Notes: generated from the sequence alone by a model not told the origin. DNA of 64,000 nt from Ostreococcus lucimarinus CCE9901 (GCF_000092065.1 NC_009364.1:434001-498000), one strand, 5' to 3'. Positions 10,831-38,991 are shown, counted from the stretch's first letter. Program-made: numbers and translations.

Positions 10831-10866
10831 GACGCGATAGAATCGCTCGACGAGTCTTCGCGATAG
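10030..10866 (+). CDS. PEX11: Peroxin 11 (PEX11) family peroxisome division protein
   Basis: A 278-residue protein with the PEX11 plan: an N-terminal amphipathic helix region (KREGIDKTLKLARYAALF, residues 19-36), then LERSIGDARRAYRLGKFLGNV, which matches the conserved R-K-x-x-R-L-G-K segment. A hydrophobic helix (ACAALEGAYYFIEQGVWL) follows, and near the C-terminus a second one (LVNFLGLLAAALDF) anchors it in the peroxisomal membrane. PEX11 elongates peroxisomes before fission. A charged insert (RLRDVETAKASALERGDDED) in the C-terminal half is unlike land-plant members. It is convergent with the HU gene, 85 bp away. Confidence 0.85.
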
Positions 10867-10951
10867 CGCGCACGCAGTACGCAACATTTCTGCTCTCTTC
10901 ATTAAAACAAACAAACGCGCTCGACGGCGGTCGTGTACAAACTTATTCCAT

Positions 10952-11500
<549 letters not shown>

Positions 11501-11587
11501 GGTTCGTGAACCGAGCGCGAGGGACTCCGATCGCCGTTCCCGCCAAAACGGATTGTCAGCGCGCGATGGGCGCGCGACGACGACAGA

Positions 11588-13079
11588 ATGCGACCCTCGA
11601 CGACGGTCGCGGCGACGCTCGCGGCGCCGCGAGCGGCCGGGAGCGCGCGCGCGTCGGCGCGCGCCGACGCGCGGTCGCGCGCGAGACGCGCGCGCGCGGG
11701 AGGCTCGACGAGGAATTTCGACGCGGGGCGCGGCGATCGAGGGATGCTCGCGCGCGAACTGCGGCGACGATGGCGCGGATCGGTGTCGATCGGTGGCGCG
11801 GACGCGCGAGCGGTGATGCGAGCGGGCGCGCGCGGGACGCGAGCGAGCGCGAGGGAGGACGGGGGGGAGGCGGGCGAGGGACGCGCGTCGACGTCGTACG
11901 CGTCGTCGGCGTCGTACGACGCCGACGACGAGTTCAACGAGCGCTTGGCGAAGGGATACGCGGACGATGACGTCGAGCGATTCGCGCGGGGGTTGTCCAG
12001 ACTATCGGTCGCCGGTGGGGGGGCGCCGAGTCGAAACGGCGCGCGGACGTTCGCGTCGCAGGCGTCGCCGGCGTACGAGGAGGAGGCGCTCGCGTCGAGC
12101 GCGCCGAGGATTCGAGGTGAGATCAAGCGCGTGACGTTTCATTCGAGAGAAAATGGGTACACCGTGGCGCGCATGGAGGTTGACAGCTCGTGTGAGCTTC
12201 CTCCAGGCGCGCTCGCGACGCCGAAGCGGCGAAGGAAGGGCGCGGCGCCGACGCCGACGGTGACCGTCGTCGGCACGCTTCCGGGAGCGAGCGAAGGACA
12301 AATGCTCGAGCTTATCGGACAGTGGAAGGAAAACACAAAGTATGGTGTCGAGTTCCTCATCACCGGTGCGCCCACGGAACTGAAACCATCGAGCGAGGAC
12401 GGGATGTTGCGATACTTGAGCGGCGGCGCGTTGCCGGGCTGCGGCAAAGTCACCGCTCAGCGCCTCGTCGATCACTTTGGCGTGGACCTGATGGACGTCT
12501 TGAACTCGCCCGACGCGGCGAAAAAGTTGTGCGCGTGCGATGGGATCGGGCCGAAGACGGCGATCAAGTTGAAGACGAATTGGGACGAGTCGCGCGGCAA
12601 GCGAGACGCCGCAGTGTTTTTAGAAAAACACGGCGTGCCGTTGGCGCTCGCGCAACGCGCAGCGGCACAATACGGTCCCATGACGGAGGATTTGATTCGC
12701 GACAACCCATTCGAGGCGTTAGGGGCGGTGCGAGGGGCGACGTTCCATCGCGTCGACGCCTTGGCGTCTCGACTAGGCAAGGCGCCGAACGATCCGGCGC
12801 GTCTCGGCGCCGCCATCATCGAAGTTTTGAGCGCGGCAGCGGTGAGCAGCGGGCATGCGTACTTGCCGTGGAGCAAAATCGTCGACGGTGTACGTGCTCT
12901 GCTCGGACAATCGACGATTACGGACGAGTTGAGCATGCAAGCCGCCGCGGACGCGATGCGAACCAAGGGTGAAATTCGTGTGCAGCGCCTGCCGACAGCA
13001 AGCACGGCGGCGGGATCGATTGAGGTTTTCGAAGGCGATTGGAGCACTGCGGCGCTTTACACGAGCGCCATGCACAGTG

Positions 13080-13124
<45 letters not shown>

Positions 13125-13353
13125 CGAAGATCAAGGTTGACTCGGCACGCGTGGAGCGTTGGCTCGAAGCCGCCGCGCAAAAGGAAGGGTGGCGCACGCT
13201 GAGCGAAACGCAAAAAGACTTTGTTCGATTAGCGCTTGAATCGCCAGTTTCTATTCTCACGGGTGGCCCGGGGACTGGGAAGACGTTTGCCACGCACGTG
13301 ATCGTCCGTCTGTGGCGCGCCATGGGCAAGAGTGTGGTAATGTGCGCGCCCAC

Positions 13354-13398
<45 letters not shown>

Positions 13399-14614
13399 AG
13401 ACATCGCCAATCCGGTGACGAGCTCGACGATTCATCGATTGTTGGAGTTCAAGGCTGCGGATGCGCTCGAAGGCATGGAAGATGACGGGCCGATGCAAGC
13501 GCTTTCATACAAGGGTAGATTCTCGCGAGACGCGAAGAATCCCATCCAAGCGGACGTTGTCGTCGTGGACGAAAGCTCCATGCTCGACTTGCCGCTGGCT
13601 GCCGCGCTCCTCGCCGCCGTGCCTCCCTCAGCGCAAGTCGTATTTGTGGGTGACGCCGATCAGCTTCCGTCTGTCGGACCTGGTAGTCTATTGCGAGATT
13701 TGCTCGCCGCGCGCAACGTTCCGAGCATCGCGTTGACGGACATCTTCCGCCAAGCGGCGGCGAGCGGCATCGTTCGCGCCGCGCACGCGATCAACTCTGG
13801 AGCGTTCCTACCGTTGGACATCAGAGAGCAGCGCCACGATGTGGACATGAATGAGCTTCGCATCGTCGCTGACGCGCAAGACGTCGATTTGCCGCCGATC
13901 GATCCCGATCTCAAGCCCGACTGTCTTTGGGTGAGCTTGCCCAGCGAAACGAACGCGAGCGTAGAGGCGGTGCTTGACCACATTCTCAGCGACATCTTAC
14001 CCGCTCGTGGATTCTCCCCAAAAGATCTTCAAGTCTTATCTCCAATGCGCCGCGGCGTCGCGAGCACTGGATCGCTCAACAACTGGCTCCAAACGTCGCT
14101 CAATCCGAGCTGTGAGAGCAAGAAGGAGGTCGCCGTCGGTGGATTTTCCGGCGACGTTACGTTTCGCGAGGGCGACCGCGTGCTGCAACAGCGCAACGAT
14201 TACGACAAAGAAGTATTTAACGGCGACTTGGGCGTGATTCAAAGAATCGACACCAAAGCTGGCACCGCCATCGTGAGCTTCGGCGCTGATTTCAAGGAAG
14301 TTTCGTACACCAAAGGCGAGCTCAGAGACTTGATACCGGCGTACGCCATGACGATTCACAAAGCCCAAGGCAGCGAGTATCGCGCCGTCGTTCTCGTGAT
14401 GACGAACGCGCATAAGCCATTACTCCGCCGTGAGCTCCTATACACGGGCGTGACGCGCGCCAAGGAGCTTCTCGTCATCGTCGCTCCCCGCACGGCGCTC
14501 GCCGCCGCCATCGACACCGCCGGCAAGGACCGTCGGTGCACGGGCCTCGTCGACCGACTCGCCGCCGCGCCCCAACCCAAGATCGCGGCGACGCGCGCAA
14601 ATAGCCCGCGATAA
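11588..14614 (+). CDS. RecD2/TraA-family DNA helicase, organelle-targeted
   Basis: A 1008-residue superfamily 1 helicase. After about 175 low-complexity, Arg/Ala-rich residues (targeting plus linker) come an OB-like domain (RGEIKRVTFHSRENGYTVAR), a helix-hairpin-helix pair (PGCGKVTAQRLVDHFG near 284; CDGIGPKTAIKLK) and the motor: GGPGTGKT at about 558, CAPTGRAAQRL, VVVDESSM near 659, FVGDADQLPSVGPG, AYAMTIHKAQGSEY and YTGVTRAKELL. This is the bacterial RecD2 layout, not RecBCD-type RecD. RecD2 is a 5'-3' helicase in repair and replication-fork processing. Its targeting region and the divergent HU partner point to an organelle genome. A bacterial or endosymbiotic origin is inferred. Confidence 0.9.
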
Positions 14615-14917
14615 TTATTCAAGCGTTTGTAAATCGAACTCTTCCACGCTCGTTCGAGCGATTTCAAAGCCGTCCCGTCTGAGCGAGTCCCGAAGCCCGA
14701 ACGAAGCCCAAGGCAACAAACAGACCGCGCGCCTCGGGCACCCCCTCAGACGAGCGCGCACGGCGACGCCGACGTCCGCCGAAGCGCACGGACGATCCAA
14801 CACGCTCGCGAGGACGCGTTGGATCCGGCGCGGACCGTTCGCACGCCCTCGCGCGCGCGCGCGCCTCGTAAACGCGACGTAATTGGCTCGTTAACCTGTC
14901 GAACGCGTTTTTGAGCG
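14615..14917. other. Intergenic region with a hairpin, upstream of PDK
   Basis: 303 bp between the RecD2 helicase stop and the PDK start. It contains an inverted repeat in which GATCCAAC and GTTGGATC face each other around 14792-14823 (10 of 11 positions pair), but no coding frame I can support, no tRNA and no C/D box pair. It presumably holds the PDK promoter. Confidence 0.4.
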
Positions 14918-15274
14918 ATGTCGACGCCGCTGACGCGCATCGCGACGCGTCTGGCGCGATCGAGCGATCGCAACGCGTGGACCATGACAGCTAGGACGTT
15001 GTACGCCGATGCGAGCGCGGCGAGCGAGCGGGTGGCGACGTCGAGGGGGGACTCAAACGGCGCGGCGGCGAACGCGAGGCGACTGGACGAGTCGGCGAAC
15101 GCGAACTCGAGCGCGACGAGGGATGAGGGCGCGCGAGCGCCCGTTGATGCGACGAGCGCGGCGAAGACGGGAACAAAAAGCGCGTCGTCGGGACGTAAGC
15201 TCGGGGAGAAATTTTCAAAGGATGTCGTGGACGACATCTATCGCGGGAGCTTTCGAAGCCAAACCGGGGTGAGC

Positions 15275-15319
<45 letters not shown>

Positions 15320-16300
15320 TTGATGGTGAGCGCGCAATTTTTGCACAACGAACTTCCGGTGCGATTAGCGCATCGCGTGGCGGAGTTGGAGAACTTGCCG
15401 TTCGGGTTGAGCGATATGGCGCAGGTGCTCGACGTGCGGGACTGGTACGTGGAGTCGTTTCGAGAGCTTCGTAGCTTTCCTCCGATTGAGAACATGGAGG
15501 ACGAGGAAAAGTTTACGAACATCTTGAAGAGAATCATGTACAGGCACGAAAATGTCGTGCCCATGATCGCGCGAGCGGTTTTGGAGCTGAAGGAACAACT
15601 CGAGGCGCAACGGCCGAAGGAGTCCCAGCGACCGGCGACGGCGAGACGAGGAGGAACGTACGCCACGACGGATTTGAACGAGTTTCCCGAAGTGCACCAA
15701 TTCCTGGATGGGTTTTACATGAGTCGCATCGGAATGCGGATGCTTATCGGTCAGCACGTAGCTTTGCACGACCCCCCTAAAGACGGGTACATTGGGCTGA
15801 TTTGCACGTCCCTGAGCCCACTCGAGGTGGCTCGAGACGCCATTGCAGACGCGAGGGCGATCTGCATGCGCGAATACGGCGACGCACCGGAAGTCGAACT
15901 ATTCGGCGAGGAGGGTTTCACGTTCGCGTACGTTCCAGGTCACTTGCATCAAATGTTATTCGAGCTTGTGAAGAACTCGCTTCGGGCGGTGAGCGACAAG
16001 TACGCGGATAGCGACGTGACGCCGCCGCCCATACGCATCGTCATCGCCGAAGGCGCGGAAGACGTCACGATCAAGGTATCAGACGAAGGTGGTGGGATTC
16101 GTCGAAGCGGTTTGGCGAAAATCTGGACCTACCTGTACAGCACGGCGCGCAGTCCTTTGAAGGACATGGACGCTGACTCAGCGGGTCCCGTCGTCTTGGC
16201 AGGGTACGGATACGGCTTACCGCTTTCAAGGCTCTATGCGAGATACTTCGGAGGCGATCTTCAAGTGCTTTCGATGGAGAACTACGGCACGGATGCGTAT

Positions 16301-16345
<45 letters not shown>
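14918..16345 (+). CDS. PDK: Mitochondrial pyruvate (or branched-chain) dehydrogenase kinase
   Basis: The enzyme phosphorylates the E1 alpha subunit and switches off the dehydrogenase complex. The 475-residue product begins with a mitochondrial presequence (MSTPLTRIATRLARSS), then about 80 low-complexity residues. The BCDHK/PDK helical domain (SLKYMLDFGAQ, LPVRLAHRVAELENLPFGLS) follows. The GHKL ATP-binding domain has the N-box ELVKNSLRA (about 349), G1-box KVSDEGGGI (about 386) and G2-box LAGYGYGLPLSRLYARYFGG (about 428). The C-terminal DW motif of animal PDKs is not present. PDK and BCKDK cannot be separated firmly by eye; PDK is more likely because plants have it. Confidence 0.9.
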
Positions 16346-16562
16346 TTAGGGCGGCGGCAGCGCGTTTCGCGCGAATATTGAATTGTAACATCACCACTCA
16401 GTTGTTTTTACGCATCGAATTTCTCTTACAATTCGCTTTCTATCTGATGTGGGTCTCTAACAGACACCATGCAGCCGGGGCTCGTTTGCACGAACACACA
16501 CGCTATAAAAAACCGCGTTATGCGTTCCGAGTTCCACTGAGCTGTGCGAGAGTTCGCCGCCC

Positions 16563-30000
<13,438 letters not shown>

Positions 30001-30055
30001 GTGAGTCATTCACGCCGTTAGTGTCACCGAAGGCTCAAGGTAGAGCGCATGAATG

Positions 30056-30097
<42 letters not shown>

Positions 30098-30100
<3 letters not shown>

Positions 30101-30108
30101 GGGTTTAG
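30098..30108 (+). promoter_or_regulatory. Telo-box upstream of the chorein-like gene
   Basis: TTAGGGTTTAG, about 140 bp before the ATG at 30246, in the same orientation relative to its gene as the cores of the other island elements. Confidence 0.55.
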
Positions 30109-30245
30109 TGAAAACTGACGGGGACAACCCCACCGCGTCGCTCGCCCGCGTCACACCGCCTCAACCGCGCCGTCACACCATGCCACTCGCGACGTGGCAT
30201 GTGTGTGATCTCTTTGGGTAGTGCGTGATCCCGCGTGTACGTCAA

Positions 30246-30717
30246 ATGGCTGCTATCGTTACGTGGCTCGCATCGAGCGCACTCGCGTCGACTATGACGA
30301 GTGCGGCGAAAGCACTCACGCGGCGATCGTGGAAGCGCGCGGTCCGCTCGATGCTGGATGTGTACTGCGAATCGTATGCCTGGGACGAAGAGAGCGAGCA
30401 AAATGACCTGTCTGTCGTCGTCAAGGACGTCATATTGAAGAAATCAGAGCTGGAGGCGCTGCTCCTCACCTTCGGCTTGCACTTGGGGGAGGGCGGCTGC
30501 ACGTTTGGGAAAATTCGCTTCTGCATCTCTCTCGGTCTGAACATGGACATGGAGCTCTTCACAAAGCCGTGGCGTATTGAAGTGGACCATTTTCGACTGA
30601 ACATAGGCTGTGGTGCACGTGCTGAGTGCGATGTTCGCACAGAGGTGAACTCTCAATTTGATTGCTCGTCGGAAGGGTCTTCAAGACCAACGAAAATGGA
30701 AGAATGGCTTCCCCTTC

Positions 30718-30762
<45 letters not shown>

Positions 30763-31802
30763 TCACTCTTCACTCCATCAACCTTGCCGGGAGTTTGATA
30801 TTCAAGCTTGATACTGTCAAATATACCACAACCAATGAACATTGGTCGCCGATGGCTACCATAACGACTAGCGCTGACTATGCTGGAGGTATCTTACATA
30901 AGTTACTAACGTTTGAGGGCTTCGAAGCATATACAGATCGAGCCGTGTCGCCTTCGGATAGTGCTTCCGTAGACTGCTCTGGGCCTTGGGACCTTCCTTT
31001 TGAGGATGGCACACTTCTTCCTGTGCCTCAACTGACCCGCGTGAAGGTCTTGTTCAACGGATTACAAGGCAACATGAAGATTATTAAGAAGCTCAAAAGT
31101 AGCCTGACGGGACGCGTGGTGACCGATTTCTTTGGGGATGTATACACCTTTCAACTGTGTCTGGTTTCGGGTGGTGTACCAAAAGTGCGTATTCCACACA
31201 TTGCATTGCGCTTGGAATGGTCTGAACACATTGGGACGTACGTTCTCAACATGGAAGAAGCAGTTCAATTCTCGATTAGCCATCAGATCGACGCAGAAAT
31301 CCTAGCAGAAACCAATGCATGGCTAGTCCAAATTTTAGAAGCACATGCGGAGGTTGCGGCGTCCACTGAAACACAGCTTTCTTACGAGCGTGCTCGTCGC
31401 TTTCAGGAGCAAGCTTACGTTGGACGATTACATAAGCGACTCGATGAAGTGAAAGAAACCTTCCGAGAGAAATTCCTCGTTTGGCGCTCTGGGACGAAGA
31501 GTGCGATAGACGAGTTAAATATGGCTTTGTCGGAAGAGCAGCAACGACGTGAAGCGTTGGAAAAGGCCATGAAAGCGCAACAAGAAGTACTATCACAAAT
31601 GTACCAACAGCTGCAAGCACAGCTTGTTGATGCATCCCCGGTTGAACAAGTCAACGCTGTCTCACAAGCTATGCGCGCTATGAGTATGTCACTTGATCCG
31701 AAGTCAAACTCAACGCTGCCTCAGCGGGTGCCCTTTGAGGGAGGCTACCAGTTCGGAGATGTTTCGCGGAAAGCTCTTCGATGGTTCTCAAACATTGTCT
31801 AA
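30246..31802 (+). CDS. Chorein/VPS13-N-like protein with a C-terminal coiled coil
   Basis: A 518-residue protein. After a basic N-terminus, VRSMLDVYCESYAW, then LSVVVKDVILKKSELEALLL, HLGEGGCTFGKIRFCISL and TKPWRIEVDHFRLNIG follow the plan of the chorein N-terminal domain. There, V-L-K-x-x-E-L, a K-I-x-x-x-I strand and P-W-x-I-x-I-D-x-x-x-L form the capped end of bridge-like lipid-transfer proteins (VPS13, ATG2 and relatives). Normal members are several-fold longer; this one ends in a coiled coil (about residues 385-460). It may be a short lipid-transfer cap or a divergent relative. The start is the first ATG at 30246; GTG lies earlier in frame. Confidence 0.55.
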
Positions 31803-31887
31803 ACCGCATCTCATGGGCAAGAGAAAGAGACGCTCTACAAATTCTTAGATTGAGTAACATTATCAAGAACGAATTCAAGAATAGTGA

Positions 31888-31896
31888 GTGGAGCAG

Positions 31897-31941
<45 letters not shown>

Positions 31942-32256
31942 CTCATACCGGTGCTCGTCAAGTCAAACCAGGAGCTGCACGAACGAATCGTTCATCTAGA
32001 GAGGGCACTCGAAATTCAACAGCAACACGACGCTCAAATCGCCGATTTAGAGGCCGCCGTTGCCTCGAGAGATCAGCAGATCGACGAACTCGTGGAGAGC
32101 TCAGTGACATCGTCTCGAGACTGGAGGCGGTGGAAACTTAAATTGTTACACTTTTCATTCGTCATGTCGCTTCTATGTGTCAGCCAAATCACCCATTTCT
32201 ATTTCTTTGTCAAGTGTTTCATCGGCAAACACTTGGTACTTGAACGGCTTTCGTGA
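31888..32256 (+). CDS. Short coiled-coil plus membrane-segment frame, incomplete
   Basis: The frame encodes a clear heptad helix (LVKSNQELHERIVHLERALE then DAQIADLEAAVASRDQQIDE) and one hydrophobic segment (LLHFSFVMSLLCVSQITHFY). It has no ATG: it opens after a stop at 31885 with GTG. A GTGAGT donor at 31884, a CCTGACAC branch-like motif and a CTCTCAG acceptor lie nearby, but the phases do not match the candidate upstream exon starting at 31781. Its end overlaps the 3' end of the convergent protease gene by 84 bp. It may be a last exon, a decayed gene or a small tail-anchored protein. Confidence 0.3.
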
Positions 32257-33154
32257 CCAAAACTTGACGTACAAACAGAGCGATACACCGCCAATGACAC
32301 ACGCCGTGAACAGCAAAATGAACACTGTGGCGACAAACTTCCATGGATTATGAGGAGTATCAGGCGCAAACTTTTCACGGAGCTTTTCGCATTGCACGGT
32401 CGCCATACCCACACGGGAATTCTCGAGGTCATACTCGACAAACGTGTTTCTCAGCGTTTGCTGACCCAGTATGATCTGTTCACCATTTGCTAGTGCAGCA
32501 TCGCTCGCCGACATTATCCCTGCACAAAACGCATGCAAGTTGACAGTGTCTGCAAACAAGTAATTCTCGGGACGTAGGACCAGAGTGACGTCCGGATCGT
32601 ACGTGATTGTAAGACTTGGGAACCATCGCGTGAGTGTGTACTGAGTCAGTGACGATTGCCTTTGGTTCTCGTAAAAGCAATGTGTTCCTCTCACAACCAC
32701 ACTTAGGCCGGCACTGCGCGCCGTTTCATTGAGATGTGTCATGAAATCGTGGTGCATTGCGCTCGGTAACACTGTCAGCGTCGTTCCACTGTCGAGAACT
32801 GTGTACACGTTCGATGAGCTAGCGATCGTTTTGTCACCAAGTTTCCAAGACATCGTGCGAACGGCTAAGTCGTCTTCCCCGAGCATGCGAGTCCACGCAA
32901 GCTCCGGGACGCGCCTTCCAAAGTTGTAACGACCCAGTGTAAGCATCGCGGTCGATGTTTCCATACCTTCGCTACAGAATCCGAATACGTGCGCGTCGAT
33001 GACACCCGCCTTTGCCAACTGTGTGTGAAATGCAGTGTTGCCCCGACTGAACCCAGCCATACCATCTTGGCGGAGATTGCTCCCATCGGGGTAATACATG
33101 CCACCGCAGCCGAAAGTGATCTTCGCAGGAGCCAACTCATCACCCAGTGTAAAC

Positions 33155-33199
<45 letters not shown>

Positions 33200-33669
33200 C
33201 CGATTCCAAACAAACATGTGTTTGTGTACGATATGTTTGTATCACACAGAAGGACATTCGGTTGCGCATTGCAGTACGCCGCATCCTCAGTGCTTGTTGT
33301 ACAGTTGAGTTTTCGAAATGTCTTAGACATGTCGTAATCGTAGTATGGATGTTCGTGAATCCCACACACTTCAAGTGGACATCCCTTACACGGGAAGTAA
33401 GTCAGCGGACTCCCGGTGTCCACTTCAAGGTCAAACTTTTGCTTGCCCGCAAGCTCCACCGTCAAGAAGAACTCGTGGCCCGATGAGTACAAACCTATGA
33501 GGTCCGCACCGTACGAGTGGAGCGGGATCGCGTCCGCTTTGGACAACAGACGCCGCCCCGCCCCCGCGGTAGCCCTTGGTTTTCTCTTAACGGCGATCGC
33601 GAACGAACCTTTTCCGGACGCGTGCGCGCCCAAAGCGACGAGTGCTACGTACACGACGAGAACAATCAT
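32173..33669 (-). CDS. Pepsin-type (A1) aspartyl protease, membrane-anchored
   Basis: A 498-residue protease of the secretory pathway. Signal peptide MIVLVVYVALVALGAHASG starts at 33669; the frame extends to 33750 but the later ATG gives the better signal. The first catalytic motif is DLEVDTGSPLTYF (about 80-90) and the second VLDSGTTLTVLP (about 290). The family Cys pairs are present (CKGCPLEVC, CSEG, CFYEN). Near the C-terminus a transmembrane helix (FVATVFILLFTACVIGGVSL) is followed by a short basic and acidic cytoplasmic tail, so it is a type I membrane protein like plant membrane aspartyl proteases and BACE. Its promoter holds an element related to copies 1 and 2. Confidence 0.9.
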
Positions 33670-33762
33670 CGTCTCCCTCCACGCGCGCTGTGTTTGCCGC
33701 TCATTGTTGGGTGCACGGTCGTGCACACGCGCCGAACGGCGGGGACGCATGCGTCGCGGACT

Positions 33763-33812
33763 GCCGCCGTCTCCGCCGGAAAAACGGAGATTGCCAAACC
33801 CTGCAGAAATCT
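33763..33812 (-). promoter_or_regulatory. Island promoter element, divergent copy 3
   Basis: GCCGGAAAAACGGAGATTGC followed by CAAACCCTGCAGAAATC on the plus strand, upstream of the protease gene. It matches copies 1 and 2 in order and spacing (GGAAAAcCGGA block, then AAACCCT, then the AAATC block) but is degenerate. Confidence 0.45.
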
Positions 33813-33878
33813 ATAACGGGTCCAAGCCTGCTTGAGAATAATAACCATGATGGCATAGCCGAATACATTTTTACATCT

Positions 33879-36193
<2,315 letters not shown>

Positions 36194-36197
<4 letters not shown>

Positions 36198-37393
36198 GCG
36201 TCGCGATCGAGCTGAGATACGGCGTCGAGCGGTGCGGGGGGACGTTTCCGAGCGACGGCGACGTGGGCGCGCTGGTGGAGCGCGCGCGAGGCGCGTTCGA
36301 GGGCCTGCGAGGGGTCGCCGCGGGGCGGTTGACGCTGCTCGCGAGAGGCGGCGCGAGGATTCGAGGCGACGATCGAGGGTTTGATTTGCGCGGTCGAGTG
36401 CTCGCGAAACACGAAAGGACGGGGAAGGTTTTGAAAATTATGGTGGTGGCGAGCGGCGCGGAGGGCGCGGGGGCGGGAGGGACGTCTCGAGGCGCGGAGG
36501 CGTTGCGGGCGACGCGGTTGAAGAAGGAAGCCGACGCGAAGGCGAAGGCGGACGCGGACGCGGACGCGGACGCGGCGCGCTCGCGCGACGGTGCGTCCGA
36601 CGAGACGAACGAACGTTTCGCCGCGTGGGCGGCGACGGGGATCGTCGGCATGCGCGGATGCGCGCGGAGGGAGGTGGCGTCTCGCGCGTTCGATTTAGGA
36701 GGCAAAGTGCGCGTGCTCGATTACGGCGCGAATCGCCTCGAAACGGTTTCGCCTCGGATCAGCGAGTTGAGCAACGTCGCGCGCATCGTTTTGCGAGATA
36801 ACGCGTTGAGATCGATGCCGTGGTCCGCCATCGCCTCTTTGACGCGCTTGACGCATTTGGATTTGAGCGGAAACGCGGCGTTGGGGAACGACGTCGCGAC
36901 CGCGACGCCGACGTGCGCGTCGCTCGAGACGCTCTCGCTCGCTCGGTGCGACATCGCGGGAGAAGTTTGCGATGATTTCTTCCGGGGACTTCCCAGGCTC
37001 AAGCACGTGTCGCTCGTCGCCAACAGACTCGAGCGTTTACCCGCGTTCGAGACGAACGGACTGCTCGAAGTCGTCGACGCAAGTCGCAACGCCGTCGTGT
37101 CGATTCCAGCCTCGTACGGCGCGCTCGCGTGTTTGCGCTCGCTGAATCTCGTGGGCAACCGCATTGAACTCGAAGGCATTCCCGTGGAGCTGTTGAAGCA
37201 CGCGAAAGCGCTCGTCGAGTTGAACTTACGCGAGAACCCGATTCTCGTAGAGGCGTTGCGCGAACGCGACGGGTGGAGCGAATTCGAGGGGAGAAGGAAA
37301 CGCCGAGCGGATAAGGCGCTCGATTCTCGCGTCATGCTCGGTGACAACGTCTTCGACGAGGGTGCGGATAACGATAGATTCGTGCGACACTGA
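36194..37393 (+). CDS. Ubiquitin-like and leucine-rich repeat protein
   Basis: A 399-residue protein. The first 80 residues form a ubiquitin-like fold (MSVAIELRYGVERCGGTFPS, then GRLTLLARGGARI and VLKIMVV). A low-complexity Ala/Asp/Lys linker follows. From about residue 175 there are leucine-rich repeats: LETVSPRISELSNVARIVL, RLTHLDLSGNAA, LETLSLARCDI, LKHVSLVANRLERLP, LEVVDASRNAVVSIP and LRSLNLVGNRI. The same UBL-then-LRR order occurs in a land-plant protein family of unknown role. It may link ubiquitin pathways to a binding partner. It converges on RecA. Confidence 0.8.
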
Positions 37394-37495
37394 TTAGCTG
37401 TAGTAGACGCCGCGCGATGAAACGGTAATAATGTGTGTTACAAAAGAAGATGTGCTGCGTGGGAGTAAACGACGAGTCGCGCGACACTACACTGA

Positions 37496-38699
37496 TTAGC
37501 GAGCTTCGGCGATGACGTCTTCGTCGTCGTCGAAGAACTCTTCGTCGTCATCCTCAGCCTCGGTCGCCTTGGGCGCGATGGTACCGTTCAAGAGGCCCAT
37601 TTTTTCGGCGAGACGCGCGCGCACGTCCGTCTCAATCGTCGCTTTCATCTCGGGGTTCTCGTCCAAGAACGACAGCGTCTTTTCGCGACCTTGACCGAGT
37701 TTTTCGCCGTTGAAGTAGTAGTAGGCGCCCTTGCGTTCGATCGTGCCGACTTGTTCGCCCGCGTCGAGCATGCAGCCATCGCGAGAGACACCGCGACCGA
37801 ACAGCATGTCGAATTCGGCAATCTTGTACGGCGGAGCCACCTTGTTCTTCGCCACCTTGACCTTGCATCGAACGCCGGTGTCGTCTTCGCCAGCCTTACC
37901 CTTGATCACTTCCTTGCGGCGAATGTCGAGGCGGACGCTCGAGTAGTACTTGAGCGCGTTACCGCCCGTGGTGACCTCGGGCGAGCCGTAAATGACGCCG
38001 ACTTTGGAGCGCAACTGGTTCAAAAAGATGATCGTCGTCCCCGCCTTGGCGGCGTTGACGTTAATCTTACGCAGCGCCTGGGACATCAAACGCGCGTGCG
38101 CGCCGACTTGCACCATACCGATCTCACCTTCGATCTCGCTTCGCGGCACCAGCGCGGCGACCGAGTCGACGCAAATCAAATCAACCGCCGACGATCGCAC
38201 GAGCGTATCCACGACCTCGAGCGCCATCTCACCCGTTTCCGGCTGGCACACGATCACATCGTCGACGTTCAACCCGAGTCTTTGGCTGTATTCCGGATCA
38301 AACGCGTGTTCCGCGTCGATCATCGCGACCGTACCGCCGAGTTTTTGCATCTCCGCCATCGCGTGCAGCGCCAGCGTCGTCTTCCCCGACGATTCCGGGC
38401 CGTATATCTCAACGATTCTCCCGCGCGGCAATCCACCGCCGAGCGCGATGTCCAGCGTCATCGCTCCGCTCGGAAACGTCGCCACTTTCGCCTTTCCCGC
38501 CTCGCCCAGGCGCATGATCGCCCCGGCGCCAAAGTTACTGTCGATCTCATCGAGCACGCGCGCGAGCGCCTTCTTTTTCGCCTCCGCGCTCCCGTCGCCC
38601 TTCATCGCTTTCGCGTCTTCGCTTCGCGTGCTTCCGCTTCGCGCCGCTCGCGCTCGCACCGCGTGGCGCTGCGTGGAGATCGCGCGTCGTCGTTCGTCG

Positions 38700-38730
<31 letters not shown>

Positions 38731-38824
38731 CGAGCGTCGCCGGCGTCGTTCGCATCGCGCCGCGCATCGTGAGTGCTTCGTGTGTCGGTGCGCGCGCGAG
38801 ACGGACGAGCGTTCGCCGGAGCAT
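37496..38824 (-). CDS. RECA: Organellar RecA recombinase
   Basis: A bacterial-type strand-exchange protein in plastids or mitochondria. 442 residues: a targeting region rich in Arg and Thr (including a Thr run from a GTC microsatellite), then the RecA core. Walker A is [15 protein letters not shown] (about 140), the catalytic Glu is in IDAEHAFDP, Walker B in [15 protein letters not shown]1 near [20 protein letters not shown], and L2 near [16 protein letters not shown]. The [13 protein letters not shown] segment is typical. It ends with an acidic tail ([13 protein letters not shown]), as in bacterial RecA. ATG codons at 38824 and 38767 both fit. Eubacterial origin through an endosymbiont is inferred. 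Confidence 0.93.
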
Positions 38825-38991
38825 GCACTCAAGGCGTCGCGTGATGGCGCGATCGAGCGATGATTGATTCAAATCAAACAAGGAAAAAGGCGCGAAAACG
38901 ATCTATTCCGCGGGCGGCTGGGTCGGTCGCGGCGCGAACGGACGTCGTTACATCGAAGAGCGAGCGAACGGAAGGAGCGCGCGAACGCGAT
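38825..38991. other. Spacer with a duplicated gene end
   Basis: 167 bp between the RecA start and the GCVT stop. CGATCTATTCCGCGGGC occurs at 38899-38915 and again at 38988-39004, where it holds the last codons of GCVT, so the gene end is partly duplicated. Confidence 0.6.

Noticed and set aside
31884-31941. GTGAGT...CTGAC...CTCAG intron joining the 31781 frame to the coiled-coil frame
   Set aside because: Exon phases do not match (phase 1 against phase 0), and no alternative acceptor keeps the heptad helix.
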